Positions 42,543 through 51,626 of a DNA stretch of 64,000 nucleotides are shown one piece after another. Position 1 is the stretch's first letter. Each line of letters opens with the position of its first letter. The DNA lies in assembly GCF_038806765.1 (NCBI RefSeq), contig NZ_CP152389.1, positions 186,001 to 250,000 on the forward strand, written 5' to 3'. A program made the position numbers and the translations under genes. This DNA comes from Mucilaginibacter sp. CSA2-8R (GTDB taxonomy: Bacteria; Bacteroidota; Bacteroidia; Sphingobacteriales; Sphingobacteriaceae). Under the pieces are notes generated by a model. That model was not told where the DNA came from, ran no database searches, and saw only the letters and a program-made list of their open reading frames with translations.

Positions 42543-43796
42543 ATGGAGTTTAAACGAGTAGTAGTTACCGGGCTTGGTGCACTTACTCCGATAGGTAATT
42601 CGGTTCAGGAATACTGGACCGGGTTAATTAACGGAGTAAGTGGGGCTGCCTTTATCAAAAGTTTTGATACTACGCATTTCAAAACAAAATTTGCTTGCGA
42701 AGTTAAGAACTTTGACGCCGATGCTTTTTTGGGCCGTAAAGACGCCCGTAAGCTTGATCCGTTTGTGCAATACGCTTTGTATTCGACAGAAGAAGCGGTT
42801 AAAGATGCCGAACTGGACTTTGAAAAGCTGGACGTTAATCGTATCGGTGTTATTTGGGGCTCTGGTATTGGCGGCCTGAAAACCTTTTTAGACGAAGTAG
42901 TTAACTTTGCCAAAGGTGATGGCACGCCGCGCTTTAATCCTTTCTTTATACCCAAAATGATTGCAGATATTGCTCCCGGGCATATCTCGATCAAGTATGG
43001 ACTGCGTGGCCCTAACTTTACTACAGTTTCGGCTTGTGCATCATCCAATAACTCACTGATTGATGCCTTTAACTATATCCGTTTGGGTAAAGCTAATATG
43101 TTCATCAGTGGCGGTTCTGAAGCAATTATTAACGAAGCCGGTATAGGTGGGTTTAATGCCATGCACGCTTTGTCTACCCGCAACGAGGATCCGGCAACGG
43201 CATCACGGCCTTTTGATTTAGATCGCGATGGCTTTGTGGCAGGTGAGGGTGCAGGTACCATTATACTGGAAGAGTTAGAGCATGCTAAAGCCCGTGGTGC
43301 AAAAATATATGCCGAAATGATGGGTGGCGGCATGAGTGCCGATGCTTATCACATGACGGCTCCGCACCCTGAAGGCTTGGGTGCAGCCCTGGTAATGAAG
43401 GCTGCCCTTGAGGATGCCGGCATGACCCCTGCAGATATTGATTATGTAAATGTGCACGGTACATCTACACCAATCGGTGATCCGCAGGAAGTAAAGGCTA
43501 TACAGCAAGCTTACGGCGATGACGTATTTCGTGTTAATATCAGCTCAACTAAATCAATGACGGGGCACTTATTAGGTGCAGCGGGTGCAGTTGAAGCTAT
43601 TGCAGCTATAATGGCTGTAAAAAACGATATTGTACCGCCTACCATTAACCACTTTACCGACGATCCTGCTTTTGACCCGCGTATTAATTTTACGTTTAAC
43701 CAGGCGCAAAAGCGTACGGTTAGGGCAGCACAAAGTAATGGCTTTGGCTTTGGTGGCCATAATGCATCGGTGATATTTAAAAAATACGAAGAGTAA
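42543..43796 (+). CDS. fabF: beta-ketoacyl-ACP synthase II
   Basis: Elongating condensing enzyme of type II fatty acid synthesis. The 417 residues carry the thiolase-fold marks: N-terminal VVVTGLGALTPIGN, catalytic Cys in TVSACASSNNSL (about 161-172), His in NVHGTSTPIGD (about 300-310), and Lys/His in STKSMTGHLLGAAGAVE (about 331-347). It lies between acpP and rnc; rnc begins 12 bases after it. Confidence 0.98.
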   Translation: MEFKRVVVTGLGALTPIGNSVQEYWTGLINGVSGAAFIKSFDTTHFKTKFACEVKNFDADAFLGRKDARKLDPFVQYALYSTEEAVKDAELDFEKLDVNRIGVIWGSGIGGLKTFLDEVVNFAKGDGTPRFNPFFIPKMIADIAPGHISIKYGLRGPNFTTVSACASSNNSLIDAFNYIRLGKANMFISGGSEAIINEAGIGGFNAMHALSTRNEDPATASRPFDLDRDGFVAGEGAGTIILEELEHAKARGAKIYAEMMGGGMSADAYHMTAPHPEGLGAALVMKAALEDAGMTPADIDYVNVHGTSTPIGDPQEVKAIQQAYGDDVFRVNISSTKSMTGHLLGAAGAVEAIAAIMAVKNDIVPPTINHFTDDPAFDPRINFTFNQAQKRTVRAAQSNGFGFGGHNASVIFKKYEE

Positions 43797-43808
43797 TACA
43801 GCTTTTGA

Positions 43809-44534
43809 ATGCCAGTTAGCCGGTTATACAAGCTTTATTTATCCCCGCATCGTAAATACGTAAAAACATTAAAGAATTTGCTCGGCTTCGTGCCGGGCAA
43901 TTTGTCTTTATATCGATTGGCATTCAGGCATAAATCGGTAGCACAGCCTGTAAAAAAGGGTGTAAAAAATAGTAACGAGCGGTTAGAGTTTTTGGGCGAT
44001 GCTGTTTTAGGCAGTGTGGTTGCCGAAGTTCTGTTTAAAATGTACCCTTACCAGGATGAAGGCTTTTTGACCGAACTGAGGTCAAAAATTGTAAGTCGCA
44101 ACAACCTCAATGCGCTAGCCCGCAAATTAGGCTTCGATCAGTTAATACAATATGATAACCGCATGGTTAATTCTACCCGGCAAAGCTCGCTGTACGGTGA
44201 TGCCTTTGAGGCGCTAATAGGTGCCGTATACCTCGACAAAGGCTACGATTTTACCAAGAGTTTCCTGATTAATCGCATTATCAAGTCGCACATCGACATC
44301 CATACGCTCGAGCAAACCGAAACCAACTTCAAAAGCAAATTGATTGAGTGGTGCCAGCGCCATGGTAAAGATGTGATATTTGAACTTACCCAAAACCAGG
44401 ATGGCGAAAGCAATAAGCTGTTTACGGTGCAGGTAAATATCGACGGTGATATTATGGGCTTGGGTAAAGAATTCAGTAAAAAGAATGCCGAAAAGCTTGC
44501 CGCCGAAAAGGCCTGCGAGGCCTTAGGTATATAA
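43809..44534 (+). CDS. rnc: ribonuclease III
   Basis: Double-strand-specific RNase that processes rRNA and some mRNAs. The 241 residues hold an N-terminal RNase III domain with the signature NERLEFLGDAVLGS (about 55-68; metal ligands Glu and Asp) and GDAFEALIGAVYLDKG (second Asp/Glu pair), and a C-terminal dsRNA-binding domain (about 170-240, DGESNKLFTVQVNI, KKNAEKLAAEKACEAL). Start ATG at 43809 gives a slightly longer basic N-terminus than usual. It converges on the next gene with only two bases between the two stops, and no hairpin is seen. Confidence 0.97.
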   Translation: MPVSRLYKLYLSPHRKYVKTLKNLLGFVPGNLSLYRLAFRHKSVAQPVKKGVKNSNERLEFLGDAVLGSVVAEVLFKMYPYQDEGFLTELRSKIVSRNNLNALARKLGFDQLIQYDNRMVNSTRQSSLYGDAFEALIGAVYLDKGYDFTKSFLINRIIKSHIDIHTLEQTETNFKSKLIEWCQRHGKDVIFELTQNQDGESNKLFTVQVNIDGDIMGLGKEFSKKNAEKLAAEKACEALGI

Positions 44535-44536
44535 AA

Positions 44537-45310
44537 TTAAATACTGTCTTTTTGTGCGGTGTTAACGCCTGTCTTTTTTATCAAAGGTGTCAATCGGGGT
44601 AAAGTTTTAGCCCGGTTATAACCATCTAAGCAACGGTTAATAAACTGGATCATCTCATAATCATTCCACTTTAAAATTTCGGGATAAGGCGGATTATAAG
44701 TGAGCCTGAATTGTTGCACTTCGTCATCGGGCAGTTGGGTTACCCGTTTTACCAGTTCAAAAGTATAACGCTTGTTAACTTCTGTTTGCTGATTTTCGCG
44801 TTGCATTTGTGCCGCAAAATGGCGTGCCTGTCGCGGCCCTTTCCCAAACAACTCGTACAAACCTGTTACGGGCGATGATAGAATAGACAAAGCCGGTGGC
44901 TTACCATTATAGTAAATGCCTTTGCTTCGGTAAGCATCTAAAATTTCTTTTTGTTCCTGTTGTTTAGTTTTTGCCCTTACTACTACTTCATCTAACTGTA
45001 GTGCCGGTAGTAAGTAGGCTATCATGTCGGTCGAGGCCGTTACTACCTGTTTTAGTTCAGTAAAGCCGGGTTTGACAAATAATAGGGTATCGCCCGGTGC
45101 GGCTTTAATGCTAAACATACCGAGGTTACTACTGGTAGCCACAGCTGGATGTTTTAAATTGCTTATGGTTACTACAGCCAGCCTGCCTGATGTTTTCTGA
45201 TTGAAAATTATACCGTTAATCTGCTGCAGCATTTGCGAAAACGCACTGGTTGGTAACAGTGTTGCAACTATTATTAAAAATGTTTTTATGTGCTGTATCA
45301 GCGACTTCAT
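44537..45310 (-). CDS. secreted carboxypeptidase-regulatory-like (CarbopepD_reg) domain protein
   Basis: A 257-residue protein with a signal peptide (about 1-25, ending PTSAFSQ). The next about 85 residues form a CarbopepD_reg-like beta sandwich (QINGIIFNQKTSGRL, ATSSNLGMFSIKAAPGDTLLFVKPGF). The rest is helical and basic, with a Tyr-rich LTYNPPYPEILKWNDYEM and a conserved-looking FINRC. This form is common among Bacteroidota surface proteins; function is unknown. Start ATG at 45310 is chosen; a TTG one codon upstream is in frame. A TAAATTTG box ends seven bases before the ATG. Confidence 0.78.
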   Translation of the reverse strand: MKSLIQHIKTFLIIVATLLPTSAFSQMLQQINGIIFNQKTSGRLAVVTISNLKHPAVATSSNLGMFSIKAAPGDTLLFVKPGFTELKQVVTASTDMIAYLLPALQLDEVVVRAKTKQQEQKEILDAYRSKGIYYNGKPPALSILSSPVTGLYELFGKGPRQARHFAAQMQRENQQTEVNKRYTFELVKRVTQLPDDEVQQFRLTYNPPYPEILKWNDYEMIQFINRCLDGYNRAKTLPRLTPLIKKTGVNTAQKDSI

Positions 45311-45317
45311 CAAGGTG

Positions 45318-45325
45318 CAAATTTA
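45318..45325 (-). promoter_or_regulatory. -7 box of the CarbopepD_reg gene
   Basis: Minus-strand TAAATTTG, exact consensus, leaving a leader of about 3 bases before the ATG at 45310. Confidence 0.5.
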
Positions 45326-45410
45326 GTCAATAAGGGTGCGTATAATCTGTTAAAAAAGGTTAAGAGTTAATGCGCTGTGATTCAAGCCTCAATCATTTGT
45401 TAAAAAACGC

Positions 45411-45418
45411 TATCTTTG
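45411..45418 (+). promoter_or_regulatory. -7 box of yicC
   Basis: TATCTTTG, exact consensus; only three bases separate it from the ATG at 45422, which predicts a leaderless mRNA. Confidence 0.6.
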
Positions 45419-45421
45419 CAC

Positions 45422-46297
45422 ATGATAAAATCAATGACAGGGTACGGCATTGCTACGCATGATGCAGGCAGCACCAAGTACACCGTTGAGATCAAATCTC
45501 TAAACAGCAAGTTTCTCGAACTCTCGCTGCGAATTCCCAAAGCTTTTTCCGAAAAAGAATTTCAGTTGCGCACCGAGTGCAACAAGCAAATTGAACGCGG
45601 AAAGGTAAACTTAAGTATCAATGTTGAGCAAACCGGGTCTGCTGTTAAAGCTGCCGGTATCGATACTAAGTTGTTGAAACATTATTACGAGCAACTTAAA
45701 GCCGTAAGTGTTGAATTAAATGAACCTACCGGTAACCTGATGCAACTGGCATTGGGCCTGCCTGAGGTAGTTAAATATACCGAAGATACCATTACCGAAG
45801 AAGAATGGAAATCAGTTGAGCGTACCTTTCAGCAGGCGCTGGCTAATTTTCAGCAGTTTCGTGCCGATGAAGGCAGCGTTTTGCAGAATGAAGTAACGCA
45901 ACGCATCAATACCATTATGCACAACCTGCAACTGGTAGAGGTTGAGGAGCCCAAACGCATACCCTTAATACGCGAACGTTTAAACCAGTTTTTGGCGGAT
46001 GCCGTAGGCGGCGACAATGTTGACCACAATCGTTTTGAGCAGGAACTGATCTACTATATTGATAAACTGGATGTTACCGAAGAAAAAGTAAGACTGAAAA
46101 CCCATTGCGAGTATTTTTTAGAAACACTTAAGAGTGCTGATGCCAACGGTAAAAAGTTAGGTTTTATATCACAGGAGATTGGCCGCGAGATTAATACCCT
46201 TGGTTCTAAAGCCAATGATGCTGCCATGCAAAAACTGGTAGTAGGGATGAAAGAGGAACTGGAAAAAATAAAGGAACAACTATTAAACGTACTGTAA
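45422..46297 (+). CDS. yicC: YicC family endoribonuclease
   Basis: A 291-residue protein of the YicC/YloC family. MIKSMTGYGIATHDAG at the start and the C-terminal EIGREINTLGSKANDA (about 258-273), ending KEQLLNVL, are the signature ends; the family is a hexameric RNA endonuclease that acts on small RNAs and mRNA turnover. The ATG at 45422 gives the conserved beginning; a second ATG at 45434 (MTGYG) is a possible start if the promoter box is real. gmk follows 93 bases later and nadD after that, an order common in bacteria. Confidence 0.92.
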   Translation: MIKSMTGYGIATHDAGSTKYTVEIKSLNSKFLELSLRIPKAFSEKEFQLRTECNKQIERGKVNLSINVEQTGSAVKAAGIDTKLLKHYYEQLKAVSVELNEPTGNLMQLALGLPEVVKYTEDTITEEEWKSVERTFQQALANFQQFRADEGSVLQNEVTQRINTIMHNLQLVEVEEPKRIPLIRERLNQFLADAVGGDNVDHNRFEQELIYYIDKLDVTEEKVRLKTHCEYFLETLKSADANGKKLGFISQEIGREINTLGSKANDAAMQKLVVGMKEELEKIKEQLLNVL

Positions 46298-46390
46298 GTA
46301 AATAGTTGATTGGTAAGGGACAATGACCGTCCTGTTAATCAGGTAACGGTTGCATCACTCACTCAATCAACTACTCTCCAATATAATAAC

Positions 46391-46954
46391 ATGGGTAAAC
46401 TGCTAATTTTCTCCGCTCCCTCCGGCGCCGGTAAAACCACCATCGTACATCATTTGCTTTCTAGATTTCCTGAATTGGAGTTTTCTATATCAGCCACCAC
46501 CCGCGAGGCGCGCGGCGACGAGGAAAACGGCAAAGATTATTACTTTATCAGTCAGGCTGAGTTTTTGCACCGCATTGCCAAAAAGCAGTTTGTGGAGTTT
46601 GAGGAAGTTTATACCGGTACTTTTTACGGCACCCTGCGCCAGGAAATTGAACGTATCTGGAAAAAAGGCAAAACAGTAATTTTTGATATCGACGTAGAAG
46701 GCGGCCTTCATCTTAAGCGTAAGTACCAGGAGCAGGCTCTGGCTATATTTGTACAGCCACCATCATTAGAAGTGCTTAAAGAGCGTTTAACAGGCCGCGG
46801 AACAGATAGCGAAGAAAAGCTAAAGGAGCGTTTTGAAAAGGCAGAAAAGGAGCTAAACTATGCGCCCCGGTTTGATGTTATCTTAAAGAACTATGACTTG
46901 GCAACAGCCTGTGCCGAGGCCGAAAAAATGGTTGGCGACTTTTTAAATAGTTAA
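46391..46954 (+). CDS. gmk: guanylate kinase
   Basis: Converts GMP + ATP to GDP + ADP. The 187 residues from the ATG at 46391 begin MGKLLIFSAPSGAGKTT, giving the P-loop at about 9-17; ISATTREARGDEENGKDYYF is the GMP-binding region and TVIFDIDVEGGLHLK is the Walker B-like strand. An in-frame extension from 46310 lacks family similarity. Second gene of the yicC-gmk-nadD group. Confidence 0.97.
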   Translation: MGKLLIFSAPSGAGKTTIVHHLLSRFPELEFSISATTREARGDEENGKDYYFISQAEFLHRIAKKQFVEFEEVYTGTFYGTLRQEIERIWKKGKTVIFDIDVEGGLHLKRKYQEQALAIFVQPPSLEVLKERLTGRGTDSEEKLKERFEKAEKELNYAPRFDVILKNYDLATACAEAEKMVGDFLNS

Positions 46955-47011
46955 CTGCACTTGCATCAGGGCAAATAAAATTTATTGAATAACTGTTAGT
47001 TGCATACGCTC

Positions 47012-47584
47012 ATGAAAATAGGCTTGCTTTTCGGTTCATTTAATCCCATACACATCGGGCATTTAATTATAGCCAATTATATGGCTAACTATACCGATTT
47101 AGATAAGGTATGGCTGGTGGTAACGCCCCAAAACCCCTTTAAAAAATATGGGGGCCTGATTAACACTTACGACAGGCTGGAGATGGCCCGGCTGGCTACC
47201 GATAACGCTGACTTGTTAGAAGTAAGCGATGTAGAGATAAAACTGCCGCAGCCTTCATACACTATTGATACGCTTACCCATTTAAAAGAGCAATACCCTC
47301 AGCACGAATTTGTGCTGATTATGGGCTCAGACAACCTGGTGAGCCTGCCTAAATGGAAGAATTACAAACTAATTTTACGCGATCATAAAGTACTGGTGTA
47401 TCCGCGCCCAGGCTATGAAAATGCCGAACTGGCCTCACACCCATCCGTGACCATCACCATGACACCGCTGATGGAGCTATCGGCCACTTTTATACGGCAG
47501 GCCATCGCCCAGAAAAAAAATGTACAGTATTTTGTGCCCGATGCCGTGCTCAAGTTTATCGAGAGTAAAAATCTGTACAGCTAA
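47012..47584 (+). CDS. nadD: nicotinate-nucleotide adenylyltransferase
   Basis: Adenylates nicotinate mononucleotide in NAD synthesis. The 190 residues start MKIGLLFGSFNPIHIGHL (HIGH-like motif about 14-17) and end with LSATFIRQAIAQKK (ISATxxR motif). The ATG at 47012 is chosen over an in-frame TTG at 47000. It follows gmk by 57 bases and precedes the membrane/SRPBCC-like gene by 18. Confidence 0.96.
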   Translation: MKIGLLFGSFNPIHIGHLIIANYMANYTDLDKVWLVVTPQNPFKKYGGLINTYDRLEMARLATDNADLLEVSDVEIKLPQPSYTIDTLTHLKEQYPQHEFVLIMGSDNLVSLPKWKNYKLILRDHKVLVYPRPGYENAELASHPSVTITMTPLMELSATFIRQAIAQKKNVQYFVPDAVLKFIESKNLYS

Positions 47585-47602
47585 AATACCTTAAATTGCG
47601 GC

Positions 47603-48544
47603 ATGCATTCAATTTTTAAAGACAGAAGTTTCCGGCTGTCTATCATTCTAACATTCGTGTTTTTTGGTACGGGCATTGTCTTTTTATTGTTAGGGCTGAT
47701 TAATTATAGTTGGATACTTTTTATTTTGCTGCCCATAGTGCTCGGTATCTCCATCGGCGCAATGCCTAATAAGCAATATACCTTATGGGGAGCAGTTGCT
47801 GCTACCGTTATTACGTTAGCAGGTTTATATATTCCTGGTATGTCGGGCCTGCTGTGCATCGTAATGACGTTGCCAGTTATTGTTCCGCTTATTTTTTTAG
47901 GTTACGTAATTACCCATTTGGTAAAACGGTATGGCAACCTCAAATCAACCAGCAAGTTTCATGTGCTGCTAATGCCATTAATGCCTTTTTTGATAGCGGC
48001 GCCTGCCGAGCATATTATCGTAGAGAACCCTCAATCAATTATTGCGGTACAGACGCAGCAGGTGTTCAATTACACACCTGACCAGGTTTACGATGCTATT
48101 AAATCGGTAGATACACTCGACGCTGAAAAGCCTTTTTTAATGAATTTTGATTTGCCTGTACCAACCAAATGTATACTTGAAAAAGAAGCAGTGGGTGGTA
48201 TACGCACTTGCTACTTTAAAGGAGGAAGGCTAAGTAATGATGATTTTGGCGGCGGAACAATTACCGAAAAAATAACAGCTTTAGAAAGAGGTAAGTTACT
48301 GCAGATGGACGTGATAAATTACAACCTTACCGGCCGTAAATGGCTGGGTTTTAAAGAGGCGATTTATCGCTTTGATAAGGTTGCCGGTAACCGCTGCAAA
48401 CTTACCCGCATTACCACCTACACATCAGTATTAACACCACGGATATACTGGGAGCCTTTAGAAAAGTTAGGCATAGAGCAAGAGCACGACTACGTGTTCA
48501 GTAATTTAAAAAAGGATTTAGTACGCTTGTACGGGGGCAAATAA
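47603..48544 (+). CDS. membrane protein with C-terminal SRPBCC-like domain, unknown function
   Basis: A 313-residue protein I do not recognise. The N-terminal half has about four hydrophobic segments (about 12-30, 32-50, 57-75, 80-105) plus a possible fifth near 125. The C-terminal half (about 150-313) looks like a START/SRPBCC lipid- or ligand-binding domain: QVFNYTPDQVYDAIKSVD, then strands such as KWLGFKEAIYRFDKV and LTRITTYTSVLTP. It follows nadD by 18 bases and is probably in its operon. A membrane-tethered ligand-binding role is inference. Confidence 0.7.
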   Translation: MHSIFKDRSFRLSIILTFVFFGTGIVFLLLGLINYSWILFILLPIVLGISIGAMPNKQYTLWGAVAATVITLAGLYIPGMSGLLCIVMTLPVIVPLIFLGYVITHLVKRYGNLKSTSKFHVLLMPLMPFLIAAPAEHIIVENPQSIIAVQTQQVFNYTPDQVYDAIKSVDTLDAEKPFLMNFDLPVPTKCILEKEAVGGIRTCYFKGGRLSNDDFGGGTITEKITALERGKLLQMDVINYNLTGRKWLGFKEAIYRFDKVAGNRCKLTRITTYTSVLTPRIYWEPLEKLGIEQEHDYVFSNLKKDLVRLYGGK

Positions 48545-48680
48545 TAAGCGGCACCAAATCTTGTGCACTGTAAATGATTTAATCCGGCTGATTTTCTGCT
48601 ATTTTGGCATCCCTAATACTTGTAAACTGCAACTTAGCCTGTTTTATTAAACTGGCATCTTGATTGTTATATAAACGTTA

Positions 48681-49889
48681 ATGAAACAAAAATTTTATGA
48701 TACTGCTATCAAGCAGGAAACCGCTGTATTGGTTGGTATCATTACACCTAATGAAACCGAAGCACAGGAACGGGAATATTTAGAAGAGCTGGAGTTTTTG
48801 GTGGATACCGCCGGCGGTAAAACCGTTAAAACATTTACCCAGCGTATGCAACGGCCCGACCGCGCCACCTTTGTTGGCTCGGGTAAGCTGGAAGAAATAA
48901 AAGCGTATGTAATTGCCGAAGAGATTGATATGGTGGTGTTTGATGATGAGTTATCACCTTCTCAGCTGCGTAATATTGAAAACGAACTTCAGGTAAAGAT
49001 ACTGGACCGAAGTAACCTCATCTTAGACATATTTGCGGGCCGTGCCCAAACAGCACAAGCCAAAACGCAGGTAGAACTGGCCCAGTTGCAATACCTTTTG
49101 CCCCGCCTTACCCGTTTATGGACCCACTTAGAGCGCCAGAAAGGTGGTATTGGTATGCGTGGTCCGGGTGAGTCGCAGATTGAGACTGACCGCCGTTTAA
49201 TCCTGAACAAGATATCGCTGTTAAAAGAACGGCTTAAGCAAATAGATAAGCAAAACGAAACCCAACGCAAAAATCGTCATCAATTGGTGCGTGTAGCTTT
49301 GGTGGGTTATACCAACGTTGGCAAATCTACCATCATGAACATGATTTCCAAATCGGAGGTGTTTGCCGAGAATAAGCTGTTTGCCACGCTGGATACTACG
49401 GTGCGCAAGGTGGTGATTGAGAATCTGCCATTCCTGTTATCGGATACGGTCGGATTTATCCGTAAGCTGCCTCACCATTTGGTGGAGTGTTTTAAATCTA
49501 CTTTAGACGAGGTTCGCGAGGCTGATATTTTAGTGCATGTGGTTGACGTATCGCATCCTAATTTTGAAGACCAGATTAACACCGTGAACGAGACGTTGAA
49601 AGATATAGGTGCTATTGATAAACCGGTAATTACGGTATTTAATAAGATTGATGCTTACCAACCTACACAAACTCATCCTGATGACCCGGCACAGCCGTTA
49701 ACTATCAAAGATTTTGAGCATAGCTGGATGGCCAGCAACAACAGTCCGGCCATATTTATTTCGGCGCTTAAAAAAGAGAATGTAGATGAGTTCAGGAAGT
49801 TATTGTACGATAAAGTAATTGCTATACATACCGAACGTTATCCATACGACCAGTTATTGTATCCACACTTACCTGAGGCAGAAAATTGA
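48681..49889 (+). CDS. hflX: ribosome-associated GTPase HflX
   Basis: GTPase that splits or rescues stalled ribosomes under heat and antibiotic stress. The 402 residues have the HflX N-terminal domain (about 1-190; QRMQRPDRATFVGSGKLEE and the diagnostic RGPGESQIETDRR near 166-178), then the G domain: GYTNVGKST (G1, about 214-222), DTVGFIRKLPHHL (G3), NKID (G4). It has 136 bases of upstream sequence with only an imperfect -7 box (TATTTTGG). A hairpin follows. Confidence 0.96.
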   Translation: MKQKFYDTAIKQETAVLVGIITPNETEAQEREYLEELEFLVDTAGGKTVKTFTQRMQRPDRATFVGSGKLEEIKAYVIAEEIDMVVFDDELSPSQLRNIENELQVKILDRSNLILDIFAGRAQTAQAKTQVELAQLQYLLPRLTRLWTHLERQKGGIGMRGPGESQIETDRRLILNKISLLKERLKQIDKQNETQRKNRHQLVRVALVGYTNVGKSTIMNMISKSEVFAENKLFATLDTTVRKVVIENLPFLLSDTVGFIRKLPHHLVECFKSTLDEVREADILVHVVDVSHPNFEDQINTVNETLKDIGAIDKPVITVFNKIDAYQPTQTHPDDPAQPLTIKDFEHSWMASNNSPAIFISALKKENVDEFRKLLYDKVIAIHTERYPYDQLLYPHLPEAEN

Positions 49890-49915
49890 TTCTGATATCA
49901 AATACCGCTTAAAAT

Positions 49916-49953
49916 AAAAAGACCGCTCGGATTGAATATCCAACGGTCTTTTT
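49916..49953. terminator. bidirectional terminator, hflX / mqnD
   Basis: A 10-bp outer stem (49916-49925 with 49944-49953), a small internal loop, then a 4-bp inner stem; A and T tracts on both sides. Confidence 0.85.
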
Positions 49954-49975
49954 GTTTTGAGCAAACAGCTGGTAT

Positions 49976-50839
49976 TTAATGAACAGCCGTTCCGGTTAAA
50001 AATAGATTCTCTTTGATAGCCGGAATGATTTCTTTCTCCGTGGCTTTGTCAAACATCAACTGGATGGCTTTTTTACCTTCAGTACCTAAATCAAGCGAGT
50101 ACTGGTTTACGTATAAATCAATGTGTTTATACATTACTTCTTCACTCATTTCCTGTGCGTGCGAACGTATAAACTCTAATCCTGATTTAGGGTTGGCAAA
50201 AGCAAACTCAACCGACCGGCGCAATACGCGGTTTATTTTGTGCTGCACATCAGCTGGTAACTTGCGGTTAGCTACAATACCCCCTAAGGGTATGGCACAG
50301 CCGGTTTGTTTTTCCCAGTAATCGCCCAAATCCATTATCTTTTTCAGCCCTTTGTCCTGGTAAGTAAAGCGGTTTTCATGTATGATGAGGCCTACCTCAA
50401 TGCGGTCGTCAAGCAAAGCCTGCTCAATGTCCGAAAAAACAATTTCCTGCTTTTCGATAGCGTTCGGAAAAGCCAGGCTCAATAAAAAGTTAGCCGTGGT
50501 ATATTTACCCGGAATGCCAATCCGTACCGTACGGTTTTCAGATTTCAGGTCGGCTTCAACCTTTTGCTCGTCGCCATTGCAAATCAGTAAGGGGCCAACG
50601 CCAAAGCCCAAGGCGCTGCCGGCATCCAATAGCACGTACTGGTTGGCTACATAGGCAAATGCATGGTAGCTCAGCTTAGTAATATCCAGTTCGCCACGCA
50701 TGGCTTTGTGGTTTAAAGTTTCTACATCGTCGTAAAATACTTCAAACTCCAACCCCTCGGTATCTATCTTATGATGGATGAGGGCATCAAAAATAAAGGT
50801 ATCATTAGGGCAGGGCGAAAAGCCAAGAGTTAATTTCAT
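49976..50839 (-). CDS. mqnD: 1,4-dihydroxy-6-naphthoate synthase (futalosine menaquinone route)
   Basis: Converts cyclic de-hypoxanthinyl futalosine to 1,4-dihydroxy-6-naphthoate. The 287 residues have the periplasmic-binding-like fold of MqnA/MqnD: KLTLGFSPCPNDTFIFDAL at the start, DITKLSYHAFAYV, and the His-containing GLIIHENRFTYQDKG. MqnA shares the fold but lacks this order; the adjacent mqnB supports MqnD. It begins 42 bases after the mqnB stop. Confidence 0.93.
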   Translation of the reverse strand: MKLTLGFSPCPNDTFIFDALIHHKIDTEGLEFEVFYDDVETLNHKAMRGELDITKLSYHAFAYVANQYVLLDAGSALGFGVGPLLICNGDEQKVEADLKSENRTVRIGIPGKYTTANFLLSLAFPNAIEKQEIVFSDIEQALLDDRIEVGLIIHENRFTYQDKGLKKIMDLGDYWEKQTGCAIPLGGIVANRKLPADVQHKINRVLRRSVEFAFANPKSGLEFIRSHAQEMSEEVMYKHIDLYVNQYSLDLGTEGKKAIQLMFDKATEKEIIPAIKENLFLTGTAVH

Positions 50840-50881
50840 ATTAATAGTGTTATGCTGCCGGTTGCCTGCGTAAGTATTGGT

Positions 50882-51565
50882 TTACAGCACGCAGCCTAAT
50901 TCCTGCAACAGGTTTATGGCAAAGTTATTCAGATTTTTAACGGCTAAACCTATCTTCCATGCCTCGCGGTTGCGCTTTTCAACGTAATTTGACACTGCTC
51001 TGATTTGCAGGGCCGGTACACCGGCTTGCTGGCAGGCATAGAAAAATGCTGCGCCCTCCATGCTTTCTATCTGGGGTGCAATACGGCTTTGTAGCACTGC
51101 AATTGAGTTCTCTTCGCCATGTACGGTATTCACCGTAGCGCCGATAGCTTGCGTCAACGCAAGAGTGGGGCTATAATCAGATAACCGGGCAGGGGTAGCA
51201 TAAGTGGTTTTACCAAATCCTAAATCATCTAAGGTGATAAAACGGTTGTCATCCTCGGCTCCTAATTCTGTAAAGGTGTCCTGCGTTATTTCAGTTACAT
51301 CGCCCAAGGCAATACTGCGGTCAAAACTGCCGGCTATGCCCAGGTTAGTAGCTAAATCGTAACGATGGGTTGCTAAATGATTGCCCAGCGCAAATGCTGT
51401 AGCTACCATACCCACGCCGGTAATGAGTACAGTACAGGGCGATGATTGGAGAGGGGCATTGATATTGCTTTTAGATGTTCCCGAGGGTTGAACAACCGGT
51501 AAACCGCAGGCGCTGATAAGCGGTTCAATTTCGGGCAGGGTGGCGGCAACTACCAATATCTTCAT
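50882..51565 (-). CDS. mqnB: futalosine hydrolase
   Basis: Removes hypoxanthine from futalosine. The 227 residues form a nucleoside phosphorylase-like fold with ITGVGMVATAFALGNHL (about 49-65), ESMEGAAFFYACQQ (about 170-183; the Glu binds ribose) and AVSNYVEKRNREAW near the C-terminus. With mqnD in the same operon it shows that menaquinone is made from chorismate through futalosine rather than through the men genes. Divergent from queD across 61 bases. Confidence 0.93.
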   Translation of the reverse strand: MKILVVAATLPEIEPLISACGLPVVQPSGTSKSNINAPLQSSPCTVLITGVGMVATAFALGNHLATHRYDLATNLGIAGSFDRSIALGDVTEITQDTFTELGAEDDNRFITLDDLGFGKTTYATPARLSDYSPTLALTQAIGATVNTVHGEENSIAVLQSRIAPQIESMEGAAFFYACQQAGVPALQIRAVSNYVEKRNREAWKIGLAVKNLNNFAINLLQELGCVL

Positions 51566-51603
51566 GCCGGCTAAGATAAAACAACTTGCCTGTTTTTGTT
51601 TTG

Positions 51604-51611
51604 TATATTTG
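51604..51611 (+). promoter_or_regulatory. -7 box of queD-folE
   Basis: TATATTTG, exact consensus, 15 bases before the ATG at 51627. Confidence 0.55.
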
Positions 51612-51626
51612 CACCCAACAATTGTT

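Noticed and set aside
42605..43048. 147-codon open frame antisense to fabF
   Set aside because: It lies wholly inside fabF on the other strand, has Ser/Pro-rich shadow composition and no family likeness. The same holds for antisense frames at 1846-2268, 39584-40027, 40726-41181 and 56600-57037.
51540..51626. N-terminal extension of the pterin synthase
   Set aside because: It crosses the -7 box and overlaps the start of mqnB; the conserved domain starts at 51627.
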